Assembly: GCF_008801605.1 (NCBI RefSeq)
Contig: NZ_VZPJ01000002.1
Location: forward strand, 372,001 to 436,000
Direction: 5' to 3'
DNA from: Pseudomonas brassicacearum subsp. brassicacearum
GTDB taxonomy: Bacteria > Pseudomonadota > Gammaproteobacteria > Pseudomonadales > Pseudomonadaceae
DNA: 64,000 bases
Shown piece after piece: positions 1 to 11,873 of the stretch (within the stretch, counting starts at the first letter, position 1; the number at the start of each line of letters is the position of its first letter). A program made the translations under genes and the position numbers. Below the pieces are notes generated by a model. That model was given only the letters and a program-made list of their open reading frames with translations. It was not told the DNA's origin and searched no databases.

Positions 1-1054
1 GATCGATCTCCAAGCCCTGCGTCACAACTACCAATTGGCCCGCGAAATCACGGGGGCCAAGGCCCTTGCGGTGATCAAGGCCGATGCCTATGGGCACGGC
101 GCGGTGCGTTGCGCCGAGGCGCTGCAGGACACGGCGGACGGGTTCGCCGTGGCCTGCATCGAAGAAGCCCTGGAACTGCGGGCTGGTGGGATCCGAGGGC
201 CGATCCTGCTGCTGGAGGGTTTTTTCGAGGCCAGTGAGTTGCCGTTGATCGTCGAGCACGATTTCTGGTGCGTGGTGCATTCGTTGTGGCAGCTCGAAGC
301 GATTGAAAAAGCCGCATTGAGCCAGCCGATCACGGTCTGGCTCAAGCTCGATTCCGGTATGCACCGGGTCGGCCTGCATCCGGCGGATTACCAGGCGGCC
401 TACCGTCGCCTGCTCGCCAGCGGCAAGGTGGCGAAGATTGTCTTGATGAGCCACTTCGCCCGTGCCGATGAACTGCACGATCCCAGCAGCACTGAGCAAC
501 TGGCGATATTCGACAAGGCCCGCCAGGGCCTGGTGGCGCAGATCAGCCTGCGCAACTCACCGGCCGTGCTGGGTTGGCCGCAGATACCCAGCGACTGGGT
601 GCGCCCGGGCATCATGCTCTACGGGGCCACGCCCTTTGATGAGCCCAACGCCGTCGCCTCGCGCCTGCAACCGGTGATGACCCTGGAGTCGAAGATCATC
701 TGCGTGCGTGAATTACCCGCTGGCGAACCGGTGGGCTACGGTGCCCGTTTTGTGACCACGCAACCGACCCGGGTCGGTGTGGTCGCCATGGGGTATGCCG
801 ACGGCTACCCACGCCAGGCGCCCACCGGTACACCGGTGCTGGTGGATGGGCAGCGCAGCCAACTGGTCGGACGGGTGTCGATGGACATGCTGTGTGTCGA
901 CTTGACCAATGTCCCCCAGGCCGGGCTCGGCTCGACCGTGGAGTTGTGGGGCAAGAACATCCTTGCCAGCGACGTTGCCAAGGCCGCCGACACGATCCCT
1001 TATCAGATTTTCTGCAACCTGCGGCGGGTGCCACGGCTCTATTCCGGGCATTGA
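1..1054 (+). CDS. dadX: alanine racemase, catabolic type (5' end missing)
   Basis: PLP-dependent alanine racemase interconverting L- and D-alanine. The gene enters from the left edge: the frame is open from base 2, so roughly the first 5-10 residues are lost. The PLP-lysine motif [11 protein letters not shown] lies just inside the visible part and the catalytic tyrosine region GYGARF in the C-terminal domain. About 350 residues are visible, close to the family's usual 357. The next gene is a PauR-type regulator, the same order as dadX-PA5301 in P. aeruginosa, which favours the catabolic DadX over the biosynthetic Alr. The rest of a dadA-dadX operon would lie upstream, outside the window. Confidence 0.93.
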   Translation, partial: IDLQALRHNYQLAREITGAKALAVIKADAYGHGAVRCAEALQDTADGFAVACIEEALELRAGGIRGPILLLEGFFEASELPLIVEHDFWCVVHSLWQLEAIEKAALSQPITVWLKLDSGMHRVGLHPADYQAAYRRLLASGKVAKIVLMSHFARADELHDPSSTEQLAIFDKARQGLVAQISLRNSPAVLGWPQIPSDWVRPGIMLYGATPFDEPNAVASRLQPVMTLESKIICVRELPAGEPVGYGARFVTTQPTRVGVVAMGYADGYPRQAPTGTPVLVDGQRSQLVGRVSMDMLCVDLTNVPQAGLGSTVELWGKNILASDVAKAADTIPYQIFCNLRRVPRLYSGH

Positions 1055-1182
1055 CGCGCGGCGTCAGCTACCGAAAGTCGCTTCACCGAACAGGATTCGG
1101 GTCAAAGTGTTGTAAATACTGAACGCTGTCGCCATGATAACGCTCACTTTCCTCACAACCTGATTCCCTGGAGGCTCCAGCA

Positions 1183-1731
1183 TTGGACGTCGGTGAACGA
1201 CTGCAATCCATTCGTAAACTCAAAGGCCTTTCCCAGCGTGAGCTCGCCAAGCGCGCGGGTGTCACCAACAGCACTATTTCGATGATCGAGAAGAACAGCG
1301 TCAGCCCCTCGATCAGCTCGCTGCGTAAGGTCCTTGGCGGGATTCCCATGTCCATGGTCGAGTTTTTCTCCGAAGAAATCCTTCAGGAGAAACCGACTCA
1401 GATCGTCTATAAAGCCAACGAACTGATCGACATCTCCGACGGCGCCGTGACCATGAAGCTGGTGGGCAGGGCACACCCGAGCCGGGCGATTGCCTTCCTC
1501 AACGAAATCTATCCGCCTGGCGCCGACACCGGTGAAGAGATGCTCACCCATGAGGGCGAGGAAACCGGGATCCTGGTGGAAGGGCGGCTGGAACTGGTGG
1601 TCGGTGTCGAAACCTTCGTGCTCGAAGCCGGCGACAGCTACTATTTCGAAAGCACCAAGCCCCACCGTTTCCGTAATCCGTTCGACGTGCCGGCGCGACT
1701 GATCAGCGCAGCCACACCGGCCAATTTCTAG
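1183..1731 (+). CDS. pauR: XRE-cupin transcriptional regulator, PauR-like
   Basis: A 182-residue regulator with an N-terminal helix-turn-helix (about residues 5-60, motif LSQRELAKRAGVTNSTISMI) and a C-terminal cupin sensor domain (about 110-178). In P. aeruginosa the gene directly after dadX is PauR, repressor of polyamine catabolism genes; position and architecture match. The start is TTG at 1183, preceded by a GGAG box in ctggaggctcc; no in-frame ATG gives the full HTH. The cupin half probably binds a polyamine-derived ligand (inference from the family). The symbol rests on synteny and architecture. Confidence 0.85.
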   Translation: MDVGERLQSIRKLKGLSQRELAKRAGVTNSTISMIEKNSVSPSISSLRKVLGGIPMSMVEFFSEEILQEKPTQIVYKANELIDISDGAVTMKLVGRAHPSRAIAFLNEIYPPGADTGEEMLTHEGEETGILVEGRLELVVGVETFVLEAGDSYYFESTKPHRFRNPFDVPARLISAATPANF

Positions 1732-1902
1732 AAAAAGCGGCGCCGGCCCCGCACGGCAAAGGCGCCCAGGGAACGAGTCGTCACTGCAAACAAGACCCTT
1801 GCGACTTTGGGGTTGTTTCAGTGTGACGGGCTTACCGCTATACTTGCGCCCGCCTGCAAACCGTGGCCGCAGGCGTGACTAGCCACCATTGAGGGTGTAC
1901 GC

Positions 1903-2328
1903 GTGAACCTAATTATGAAAATGCTGGCTGCACCAGCAACCGTATTGGCCCTATGGGCAGTCAGTGCCCAAGCGGCGACCACCGACGAAATCGCCAAGCG
2001 CCTCGAACCCGTTGGCCAGGTCTGCGTCCAGGGGAAAGAATGCAAAGGCATGGAAGTTGCCACTGCCGCTGGCGGCGCGGGTGGTGCCAAGAAGCCGGCT
2101 GACGTGATTGCAAAGCATTGCAACGCTTGCCACGGTACAGGCCTGCTGGGTGCGCCGAAAATCGGTGACAAGGCGGCTTGGAAAGAGCGCGCCGATCACC
2201 AGGGCGGCCTCGACGGCATCCTGGCCAAGGCTATTACCGGCATCAATTCCATGCCGCCTAAAGGTACTTGCGCCGATTGCTCGGATGACGACCTCAAGGG
2301 CGCCATCAAAGAGATGTCCGGCCTGTAA
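1903..2328 (+). CDS. cycB: cytochrome c5
   Basis: Small exported monohaem cytochrome c. An N-terminal signal peptide (MKMLAAPATVLALWAVSAQA) precedes a CNACH haem-binding motif, and the axial methionine is probably that of NSMPPKG. A second Cys pair near the C-terminus (GTCADCS) is characteristic of cytochrome c5. GTG at 1903 follows a GAGGGTG ribosome site; ATG at 1915 is an alternative start and leaves a normal signal peptide. Likely periplasmic electron carrier. A strong terminator follows. Confidence 0.88.
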   Translation: MNLIMKMLAAPATVLALWAVSAQAATTDEIAKRLEPVGQVCVQGKECKGMEVATAAGGAGGAKKPADVIAKHCNACHGTGLLGAPKIGDKAAWKERADHQGGLDGILAKAITGINSMPPKGTCADCSDDDLKGAIKEMSGL

Positions 2329-2346
2329 TACGCCGATATCTTGCGC

Positions 2347-2374
2347 AAAAAAGCCGCTTACGAGCGGCTTTTTT
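2347..2374 (+). terminator. Rho-independent terminator after cycB
   Basis: AAGCCGCT / AGCGGCTT stem with a short TACG-type loop followed by TTTTTT, starting about 20 bases after the cycB stop. Confidence 0.9.
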
Positions 2375-2464
2375 GTGCCTGGGGTTTTTCCAGGGCTGTT
2401 CATCGCAACCAAGACGCGGCAAGCTCGGTCCAACCCACATTCATGGAATGTCCAGGAGGGTCCG

Positions 2465-4399
2465 ATGGTGCAGTTGTGTTCAATCGAACAGGCGGTGGAT
2501 GACGTGCTCGAGCGCCTGCCCGCGCATATTCACCTTGGCATGCCCCTGGGGCTGGGCAAACCCAACCTGTTCGCCAACGCGCTGTACCGGCGCATTGCAC
2601 AACTGCCCGAGCGACAGTTGACCATCTACACGGCCTTGAGCCTGGGCCGACCTAAACTGGGCGATGGTCTGCAGAAGCGCTTCCTCGAGCCCTTTGTCGA
2701 ACGGGTCTTCGGCGACTATCCCGAACTGGATTACCTGGCCGACCTGCATCAGGACAGCCTGCCGCCCAACATTCGGGTCGAGCAGTTCTTCATGCAGCCC
2801 GGCAGCCTGTTGCACAGTGCCTCGGCCCAGCAGAACTATGTCAGCAGCAACTACAGCCATGCCGCCCGGGACATCAACGCCGCCGGCTTGAACCTGGTGG
2901 CGCAACTGGTGGCGAGCGATCCTGAGCATCCGGATCGCCTGAGCCTGAGCTGCAACCCGGACATCACCCTCGACCTGCTGCCGATGATCGCCAAGCGGCG
3001 GGCGGCCGGGGAGACCATCCTCCTGGTCGGCCAGGTGCACAACGATTTGCCCTACATGCCCGGCGACGCGGAAGTCGGCATCGACGCTTTCGACCTGTTG
3101 ATCGACGAGAAGGACAGCCACACGTTGTTTTCCACGCCGAACATGCCGGTGGGCTTCCAGGATCATCTGATCGGCCTGCACGCCAGTACCCTGGTGCGCG
3201 ACGGCGGGACGCTGCAGATCGGCATCGGCGCCATGGGCGATGCGCTGACGGCGGCGCTGCTCGCACGCCAGGCCGATAACGCCGGTTACCAGGCGTTGCT
3301 GACGGACCTGAACCTTAGCCAGTGGGCGCAACTGATCGAGCGTGAAGGTGGGCTCGAGCCGTTTGCCAAAGGGCTGTACGGTTGCAGTGAGATGTTCGTC
3401 AACGGTTTGCTGGTGCTGGCCGAGGCCGGAATCATCCGGCGCAAGGTCTACCCCGACGTTCCGACCCAGGAGCGGGCCAACGCCGGCACCCTCGATGAGG
3501 CGGCGCAACCCGACGGCATCTGCATACACGGCGGATTCTTCCTCGGGCCGCGCAGTTTTTATGAGCGCCTGCGCGAGTTGCCGCAAAGCCGCCTTCTCGA
3601 ATTCAACATGACGCGCATCAGTTACATCAACGAGCTGTACGGCCAGGAACAGCTCAAGCGCCTGCAGCGCCTCGACGCCCGCTTCATCAACACGGTCTTC
3701 ACCATGACCCTGATGGGGGCCGGGGTGGCCGATCAACTGGAAGACGGGCGGGTGCTCAGCGGCGTGGGCGGGCAGTACAACTTCGTTGCCCAGGGCCATG
3801 CGCTGGAGGGCGGGCGTTCGATCCTGCTGCTGCGCAGTTGGCGTGAGGCCGGGGGCGAGATCAGCTCGAATATCGTCTGGGAGTACGGCCATTGCACGAT
3901 TCCCCGGCACTTGCGCGACATCGTGGTGACCGAGTACGGCATTGCCGACCTGCGAGGCAAGACCGACGCCGCGGTGATCGAGGCGTTGCTGAACATCAGC
4001 GATTCACGCTTCCAGCCCGGGTTGATCGAGCAGGCGCAAACCGCCGGCAAATTGCCGAAGGATTTCCGCCTCGATCCGCGCTTCGCCGACAACACATCGG
4101 AACGCTTGCAGGCGATCCAGGCACGCCATCCGAACCTGTTTCCCGAATACCCCCTGGGGTGTGATTTCGATGAGGTCGAGCGGGACCTGTTGCGGGCGCT
4201 GAACTGGCTCAAGAGCAAGTTCAAACTCACCGAGATCCTGGAATTGGGCAAGGCCGCGCTCGATGCGCCGGAGCCATGGGAGTTTGCCGGGCATCTGGAG
4301 CGGATGCAGCTGGCCAGCCCTGAAGGGCTGAAGGATGAGTTGTTTCAACGGTTGTTGCTGGCGGGGCTCAAGGCGACTGCGCCTTGGCGACCCACCTGA
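2465..4399 (+). CDS. acetyl-CoA hydrolase/transferase family protein
   Basis: A 644-residue member of the acetyl-CoA hydrolase / CoA-transferase family. The C-terminal half holds the signature VVTEYGIADLRGKTD and an IGIGAMGDAL glycine-rich loop in the middle. ATG at 2465 is chosen because AGGAGG sits 5 bases upstream; the frame is open further upstream but that stretch overlaps cycB and its terminator. The protein is longer than typical bacterial acetate:succinate CoA-transferases (about 500 residues), so the physiological acyl donor and acceptor are unknown. It stands alone, ending in a REPIN. Confidence 0.82.
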   Translation: MVQLCSIEQAVDDVLERLPAHIHLGMPLGLGKPNLFANALYRRIAQLPERQLTIYTALSLGRPKLGDGLQKRFLEPFVERVFGDYPELDYLADLHQDSLPPNIRVEQFFMQPGSLLHSASAQQNYVSSNYSHAARDINAAGLNLVAQLVASDPEHPDRLSLSCNPDITLDLLPMIAKRRAAGETILLVGQVHNDLPYMPGDAEVGIDAFDLLIDEKDSHTLFSTPNMPVGFQDHLIGLHASTLVRDGGTLQIGIGAMGDALTAALLARQADNAGYQALLTDLNLSQWAQLIEREGGLEPFAKGLYGCSEMFVNGLLVLAEAGIIRRKVYPDVPTQERANAGTLDEAAQPDGICIHGGFFLGPRSFYERLRELPQSRLLEFNMTRISYINELYGQEQLKRLQRLDARFINTVFTMTLMGAGVADQLEDGRVLSGVGGQYNFVAQGHALEGGRSILLLRSWREAGGEISSNIVWEYGHCTIPRHLRDIVVTEYGIADLRGKTDAAVIEALLNISDSRFQPGLIEQAQTAGKLPKDFRLDPRFADNTSERLQAIQARHPNLFPEYPLGCDFDEVERDLLRALNWLKSKFKLTEILELGKAALDAPEPWEFAGHLERMQLASPEGLKDELFQRLLLAGLKATAPWRPT

Positions 4400-4403
4400 A
4401 ACC

Positions 4404-4496
4404 CCTGTGGGAGCGAGCTTGCTCGCGATAGCGGTGAATCTGGTACACAAAATGTGTCTGACAGACCGCTATCGCGAGCAAGCTCGCTCCCACAGG
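4404..4496. repeat. REPIN, GTGGGAGCGAGCTTGCTCGCG family
   Basis: Two inverted REP halves, CCTGTGGGAGCGAGCTTGCT... and the mirror ...AGCAAGCTCGCTCCCACAGG, about 45 bases apart. It sits between the convergent acetyl-CoA hydrolase and xpt genes. This family recurs at 9111, 13882, 22979, 33667, 54152 and 62101. Confidence 0.92.
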
Positions 4497-4506
4497 AGGC
4501 ACAGGG

Positions 4507-7159
<2,653 letters not shown>

Positions 7160-7431
7160 GACAGAGTCAGGGAGTCGTTTGCGAAATGGGCCGGCATTTT
7201 AACAGGCTCAGAGAATTGTGCTGCTCTGTCCGACTTGTGACGCACAGCGCATTGTCATTTGCCGCTTCTGCTACTTTCACGCAGGATGTGGGGCCAATTG
7301 CGTCCAGCGCAGGATTTGAGGGGAAAAAAACCACCAAAACCGCGTGTTTGAGAACCATTGGCATTGGTCATTGCCCATCGGCGCGTCATAATGCCCGGCG
7401 CCTACCACCTTGCAGAGTCTAGGGAGTCAGC

Positions 7432-9102
7432 TTGTCAACGCCTGTCGAACCCTTGCGTTTGCTGTTATTGGCCCAAGAGCCTGCGTGGTCAGCAATATTG
7501 CGCGAGTGCCTGGCGCCCTTGGGGCCCTCGGTCGTGTTGATCAGCGCCCCGAACTGGGAGTCAGTCAGCAGCCTGTTCGAAGATAATCGCAACGCGGTGT
7601 TGCTGACCGTTGCGGCATTGCAGCCGGCGCCGGGCCGTTGCAGCCTGCCGACGATCCTGTTGCTTGAGCACGAGCCGGCGGTTGCCCCCGACGGTGTCAG
7701 CGACTGGTTGGTGCGCGATGTCCTCGACAGCGCGACCCTGCGTCGTTGCCTGCGCCATGTGCGCGAACGCGGCGTGCTGGAAAACACCTTGCAGCGCCTC
7801 GCCGAACAGGACCCATTGACGGGCATCGCCAATCGCCAGGGTTTCCAGACGCTGCTGGCGGCGCGCCTGGCGGAAAACGACGGCCGTGGCCTGGCGCTCG
7901 GTCACCTGGACCTGGACAACTTTCGTCACGCCAACGACGCCCTCGGCCACCAGGCCGGTGACCGCTTGATCCTGCAAGTGGTGTCGCGGCTCAAGGGCTC
8001 GCTCGAGGCCGGCGATCAATTGGCGCGGTTGGGCAGTGATGAATTCGCCCTGCTGATCGACACCCGCCGCGCACCACAGCGGGCCGAGTGGATGGCCGAG
8101 CGTATTACCGAAGCCTTGGCCGAACCCTATTGGGTGGATGGTGAAAGCCTGCTGATCGGCTGCAGCCTGGGCGTTGCCCACGCTCGCGCCCAGGCCGGTG
8201 CCGATCCGCTGATGTGGCACGCCCACATCGCCATGCAGCAGGCCAAGAGCACCCAGGGCTGCACCTTTCATATCTTCAACGAGCGCATCAATCGCAATGC
8301 CCGCAGCCTCGCCGACCTGGAAAGCGAACTGCGCCGGGCACTGCGCCGTGACGAGCTGGAACTGCATTACCAGCCACGGCTGAACCTCGATGGCGGCCAC
8401 ATTGTCGGCCTCGAAGCGCTGGTACGCTGGCGTCACGGCGAACGTGGCTTGCTGCCACCGAGTGAGTTCGTGCCGCTGGCCGAACAGAGCGGCCTGATCG
8501 TGCCGCTGGGCTATTGGGTGATTTCCCGGGCGCTGCGGGACATGCAGGCCCTGCGCGAGCGGGGGCTGGCGCCGTTGCACATGGCGGTCAACCTGTCGTT
8601 CCGACAGTTCCAGGACAGCCAGTTGCTGCCGACCTTGAGCCGGCTGATTGCCGAGCGGGGTGTCGAGGCGCAATGGCTGGAGTTCGAACTCACCGAAACT
8701 GCCGTCATGCGCCGCAGCGAGCTGGTCAAGCAGACCATGGATGCCCTGGGCCGCCTGGGAGTGCGCTTCTCCCTGGACGACTTCGGCACCGGCTTCTCCT
8801 CGTTCGTGCACCTCAACAGCCTGCCGATCGCTTTGCTCAAGATCGACAAGAGCTTCGTCGGTGGCATGGAGCAGCGCGAAGAGAACCGCAAACTGGTGCA
8901 CGCGATGATCAACCTGGCGCACAACCTCAACCTGGAAGTGGTGGCCGAAGGTGTGGAAACCCAGGAGCAACTGGACCTGCTACGCGGCTTCGGTTGCGAT
9001 CAGGTGCAGGGTTTCCTGATCAGCAAGCCGTTGCCGTTGCCGGAGTTGGTTGAGTACTTGACCTTCGAAGGTGATCAGCAATCGATGCTGGAAATCAGCT
9101 GA
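7432..9102 (+). CDS. GGDEF/EAL cyclic-di-GMP protein, probable phosphodiesterase
   Basis: A 556-residue protein with an N-terminal response-regulator-like region (about 1-115) lacking a clear phosphoacceptor, a GGDEF domain starting at DPLTGIANR near residue 126, and an EAL domain from about 300. The GGDEF signature is degenerate (GSDEF, about residue 200). The EAL domain keeps its key elements: EALVRW, ELTET, DDFGTGFSS, KIDKSFV and VVAEGVET. Phosphodiesterase output is therefore expected. TTG start at 7432 is supported by AGGGAG upstream. It occupies the position of PA5295 (ProE, a phosphodiesterase) in P. aeruginosa. Confidence 0.9.
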   Translation: MSTPVEPLRLLLLAQEPAWSAILRECLAPLGPSVVLISAPNWESVSSLFEDNRNAVLLTVAALQPAPGRCSLPTILLLEHEPAVAPDGVSDWLVRDVLDSATLRRCLRHVRERGVLENTLQRLAEQDPLTGIANRQGFQTLLAARLAENDGRGLALGHLDLDNFRHANDALGHQAGDRLILQVVSRLKGSLEAGDQLARLGSDEFALLIDTRRAPQRAEWMAERITEALAEPYWVDGESLLIGCSLGVAHARAQAGADPLMWHAHIAMQQAKSTQGCTFHIFNERINRNARSLADLESELRRALRRDELELHYQPRLNLDGGHIVGLEALVRWRHGERGLLPPSEFVPLAEQSGLIVPLGYWVISRALRDMQALRERGLAPLHMAVNLSFRQFQDSQLLPTLSRLIAERGVEAQWLEFELTETAVMRRSELVKQTMDALGRLGVRFSLDDFGTGFSSFVHLNSLPIALLKIDKSFVGGMEQREENRKLVHAMINLAHNLNLEVVAEGVETQEQLDLLRGFGCDQVQGFLISKPLPLPELVEYLTFEGDQQSMLEIS

Positions 9103-9110
9103 CACAAAAT

Positions 9111-9203
9111 CCTGTGGGAGCGAGCTTGCTCGCGATGGCGATCGGTCTGTCCCATTTATTTTGACGGACACACCGCTATCGTGAGCAAGCTCGCTCCCAC
9201 AGG
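9111..9203. repeat. REPIN, GTGGGAGCGAGCTTGCTCGCG family
   Basis: Inverted pair of REP halves beginning CCTGTGGGAGCGAGCTTGCT and ending AGCAAGCTCGCTCCCACAGG. It fills the gap between the convergent GGDEF/EAL and MATE genes. Confidence 0.92.
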
Positions 9204-9213
9204 GGGATACATC

Positions 9214-10617
9214 TCAATCGGCCTGGATGGCCTCGAAACGCCGCCGCCCGGGCTCACTGCGAATCATCCGCTTCATCTTCCATTCAAACGCCGCAGTCAG
9301 GCTCACGGCCGCGCAGGCCAGCCCCAGGGCCAGGCCCCACCAGACGCCAGTCGGCCCCCAGTTCAGGTGAAACGCCATCCACCACGCCGCCGGCGCGCCG
9401 ATCAGCCAATAGCAACCCAGGCCCACCAGGAAGGTGGTCTTGGCGTCCTTGAGCCCGCGAATGCAGCCCATGGCGATGGTTTGTGTGCCATCGAACAGCT
9501 CGAACCACGCCGCCACGGCCAGCAGGCTCACCGCCAGGTTGATCACCTCGCGGAACGCCGGGTCGTCGTGGTCCAGGAACAAGCCGATCAATTGATGGGG
9601 CAGCAGCCAGAACACCATGGCGAACGCCAGCATGGCAGCCGCGCCAAAGCCAATCCCGACCCGACCGGCCAGGCGTGCCATCAGCAGTTGCCCGGCACCG
9701 TAGTGCTGGCCGATGCGCATGGTGATGGCGTAGGACATCCCGGCCGGCACCATGAACGCCACCGAGACGATTTGCAGCGCGATCTGGTGGGCTGCCAACG
9801 GCGTGCTGCCCATGGTGCCCATGCACAGCGCGGCGAACGCAAACAGCCCGACCTCCACCGCGTAGGTGCCTCCAATCGGCAGGCCCAGGCGCCACAGTTC
9901 CTTGAGGTATTGGCGATTGGGCCGCGACAGGCCATCGAGCAATGGGTAGGCACGGTAGGCCGGGTGCCGATGGATATGCCAGGCCAGCGCCAGGGCCATG
10001 CAGTTGGCGACGATGGCCGTGACCAGGCCGATCCCCATCAAGCCGAGTTTCGGCAGGCCGAACATACCGGTGATGAGCGCGTAGTTGAGCAGGAAGTTGG
10101 CCACGGTGCCGCCAAGGCTGATCACCATGACCGGTGTGGCCCGGCCGATGGCGCTGGTGAAGCCGCGCAGGGCCATGAAGCTCAAGTAGCCAGGCAGGGC
10201 GAACGGCAGCGCCAGCAGGAACAGTCCGGCGGACAGCACGTTGGTTTCGGTCTGGCCGAACATCAGCAGCACTGGCTTGAGGTTCCACAACAGTAACCCG
10301 GCCATAAGCGCCATCAGCCAGGCCAGCCATAACCCGGCCTGAGTCAGCCGGGTGGCGCCTTCGACATCGCCTGCGCCCTGGCGGATCGCGACCAGGGTGC
10401 CCACCGCGGCGATCACGCCAATGCAGAAGATCGACACGAACGAATAGGTGGCCGCCCCGAGCCCGCCGCCGGCCAGGGCTTCGGGGCTCAGGCGCGCCAT
10501 CATCACGGTGTCGGTGAGCACCATCAGCATGTGCGCCAACTGCGAGGCAATCAACGGCCCCGCCAGCCGCAGGATGGCCCAGAGTTCGGTACGCACTGGA
10601 TGCTGCATGATCATCAC
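9214..10617 (-). CDS. MATE family multidrug/Na+ antiporter (NorM-like)
   Basis: A 467-residue integral membrane protein with about twelve hydrophobic segments in two similar halves, as in MATE exporters. The N-terminus (LAGPLIASQLAHMLMVLTDTVMMARLS) is the typical MATE opening, where TDT-type residues follow the first helix. Predicted cation-coupled export of drugs from the inner membrane. Two candidate ATGs lie at 10617 and 10611; the GGAG box fits the inner one slightly better. Divergent to a LysR gene, the arrangement of PA5294-PA5293 in P. aeruginosa, so the regulator may act on this pump. Confidence 0.9.
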   Translation of the reverse strand: MMIMQHPVRTELWAILRLAGPLIASQLAHMLMVLTDTVMMARLSPEALAGGGLGAATYSFVSIFCIGVIAAVGTLVAIRQGAGDVEGATRLTQAGLWLAWLMALMAGLLLWNLKPVLLMFGQTETNVLSAGLFLLALPFALPGYLSFMALRGFTSAIGRATPVMVISLGGTVANFLLNYALITGMFGLPKLGLMGIGLVTAIVANCMALALAWHIHRHPAYRAYPLLDGLSRPNRQYLKELWRLGLPIGGTYAVEVGLFAFAALCMGTMGSTPLAAHQIALQIVSVAFMVPAGMSYAITMRIGQHYGAGQLLMARLAGRVGIGFGAAAMLAFAMVFWLLPHQLIGLFLDHDDPAFREVINLAVSLLAVAAWFELFDGTQTIAMGCIRGLKDAKTTFLVGLGCYWLIGAPAAWWMAFHLNWGPTGVWWGLALGLACAAVSLTAAFEWKMKRMIRSEPGRRRFEAIQAD

Positions 10618-10766
10618 GCTCCATGTTCAAACAAGGCAGTAAAGCAACGATTCTCGGCGCTCTCGGCGGATTGCACAAAGGGATAAAAAAGATCGCTGGC
10701 ATGATTAAAACTCATGCTGGAGGCGTTTCTGGTAGGGTTTGCAAACAACGCCATGGAGCTTTTGCG

Positions 10767-11687
10767 ATGTCTCGTCGTCTTCCTCCTCTTTATGCGCTGC
10801 GGGCATTCGAAGCCGCGGCGCGCTACAGCTCGTTCACCCGCGCCGCTGAAGAGCTGTCGATCACCCAGAGCGCCGTCAGCCGGCACATTCGCACGCTGGA
10901 AGATCACTTTGCCTGTCGGCTGTTCCTGCGCAGCGGCCGCAACCTGCAATTGACCGAGGCGGCGCGGTTGCTGTTGCCGGGCGTACGTGAGGGCTTCATG
11001 GCGCTGGAGCGGGCCTGTCACACTTTGCATGGCGAGGATGGCATCCTGCGCATGAAGGCGCCTTCCACGCTGACCATGCGCTGGTTGTTGGCGCGCTTGA
11101 GTCGCTTCCGGCACTTGCAGCCTGGCAACGAGGTACAACTGACCAGTGCCTGGATGGACATCGATTCAGTGGACTTCAACGTCGAGCCCTTCGATTGCGC
11201 CGTATTGCTGGGCAACGGGCATTTTCCGGCGGATTGGGAAGCCAGTTTGCTGTTTCCCGAGGAATTGATCCCGGTGGGCGCGCCGAACCTGTTGAACGAC
11301 CAGCCCTGGGATGTGGCGCGGTTGGCCAGCGCTGAACTGCTGCACCCCACGCCCGATCGCCGGGACTGGCGCAATTGGCTGCAACGCATGGGCCTGTCCG
11401 ACAAGGTCTCGCTCAAGGGGGGGCAGGTGTTCGATACCCTGGAGCTGGGCATGATCGCGGCCGCACGTGGCTATGGGGTCTCCATGGGTGATCTGTTGAT
11501 GGTGGCCGAGGATGTCGCCCAGGGACGCCTGAGCCTGCCATGGCCGACGGCTGTCGCCAGCGGTGAACACTATTATCTGGTCTGGCCGAAAACCCGACCG
11601 GGAGGTGAACGTTTGCGCCGGCTTAGCGACTTTCTCCAGGGTGAGGTGAAGGCCATGCAATTACCCGACGTGCAGCGTTTGGGCTGA
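10767..11687 (+). CDS. LysR-type transcriptional regulator (GcvA-like)
   Basis: A 306-residue LysR regulator. The winged helix-turn-helix (LRAFEAAARYSSFTRAAEEL... SAVSRHIRTLE) spans residues about 7-64; the rest is a periplasmic-binding-protein-like effector domain. The opening LPPLYALRAFEAAAR resembles the GcvA/AmpR branch. ATG at 10767 is chosen because GGAG lies 9 bases upstream and the HTH starts immediately; the frame stays open upstream without homology. Divergent to the MATE gene across 149 bases. Effector unknown. Confidence 0.9.
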   Translation: MSRRLPPLYALRAFEAAARYSSFTRAAEELSITQSAVSRHIRTLEDHFACRLFLRSGRNLQLTEAARLLLPGVREGFMALERACHTLHGEDGILRMKAPSTLTMRWLLARLSRFRHLQPGNEVQLTSAWMDIDSVDFNVEPFDCAVLLGNGHFPADWEASLLFPEELIPVGAPNLLNDQPWDVARLASAELLHPTPDRRDWRNWLQRMGLSDKVSLKGGQVFDTLELGMIAAARGYGVSMGDLLMVAEDVAQGRLSLPWPTAVASGEHYYLVWPKTRPGGERLRRLSDFLQGEVKAMQLPDVQRLG

Positions 11688-11873
11688 AACGTTGCAGTTG
11701 GTGTGCTAGCCACTTGGCATTAATCCTTGCGAACCGCTCAAGTATTTGGCTTTGCCGCCGAATTTGTGAGGATGGAACCTTCGTTCAGAAAGGTCAACTT
11801 ACACCTCACCCGAATAGAATGCCGAGCGTGCGAGCGTGATCAGGATGATCCGGTCTCTCGGCCAGGAGCCGTC

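Noticed and set aside
2480..3910. 476-codon minus-strand frame opposite the acetyl-CoA hydrolase
   Set aside because: Complementary shadow; no start signal or recognisable domain.
4404..4496. REPIN hairpins considered as tRNA or small RNA genes
   Set aside because: Same palindromes recur across the window with the GTGGGAG tips of REP elements; no tRNA arms or CCA.
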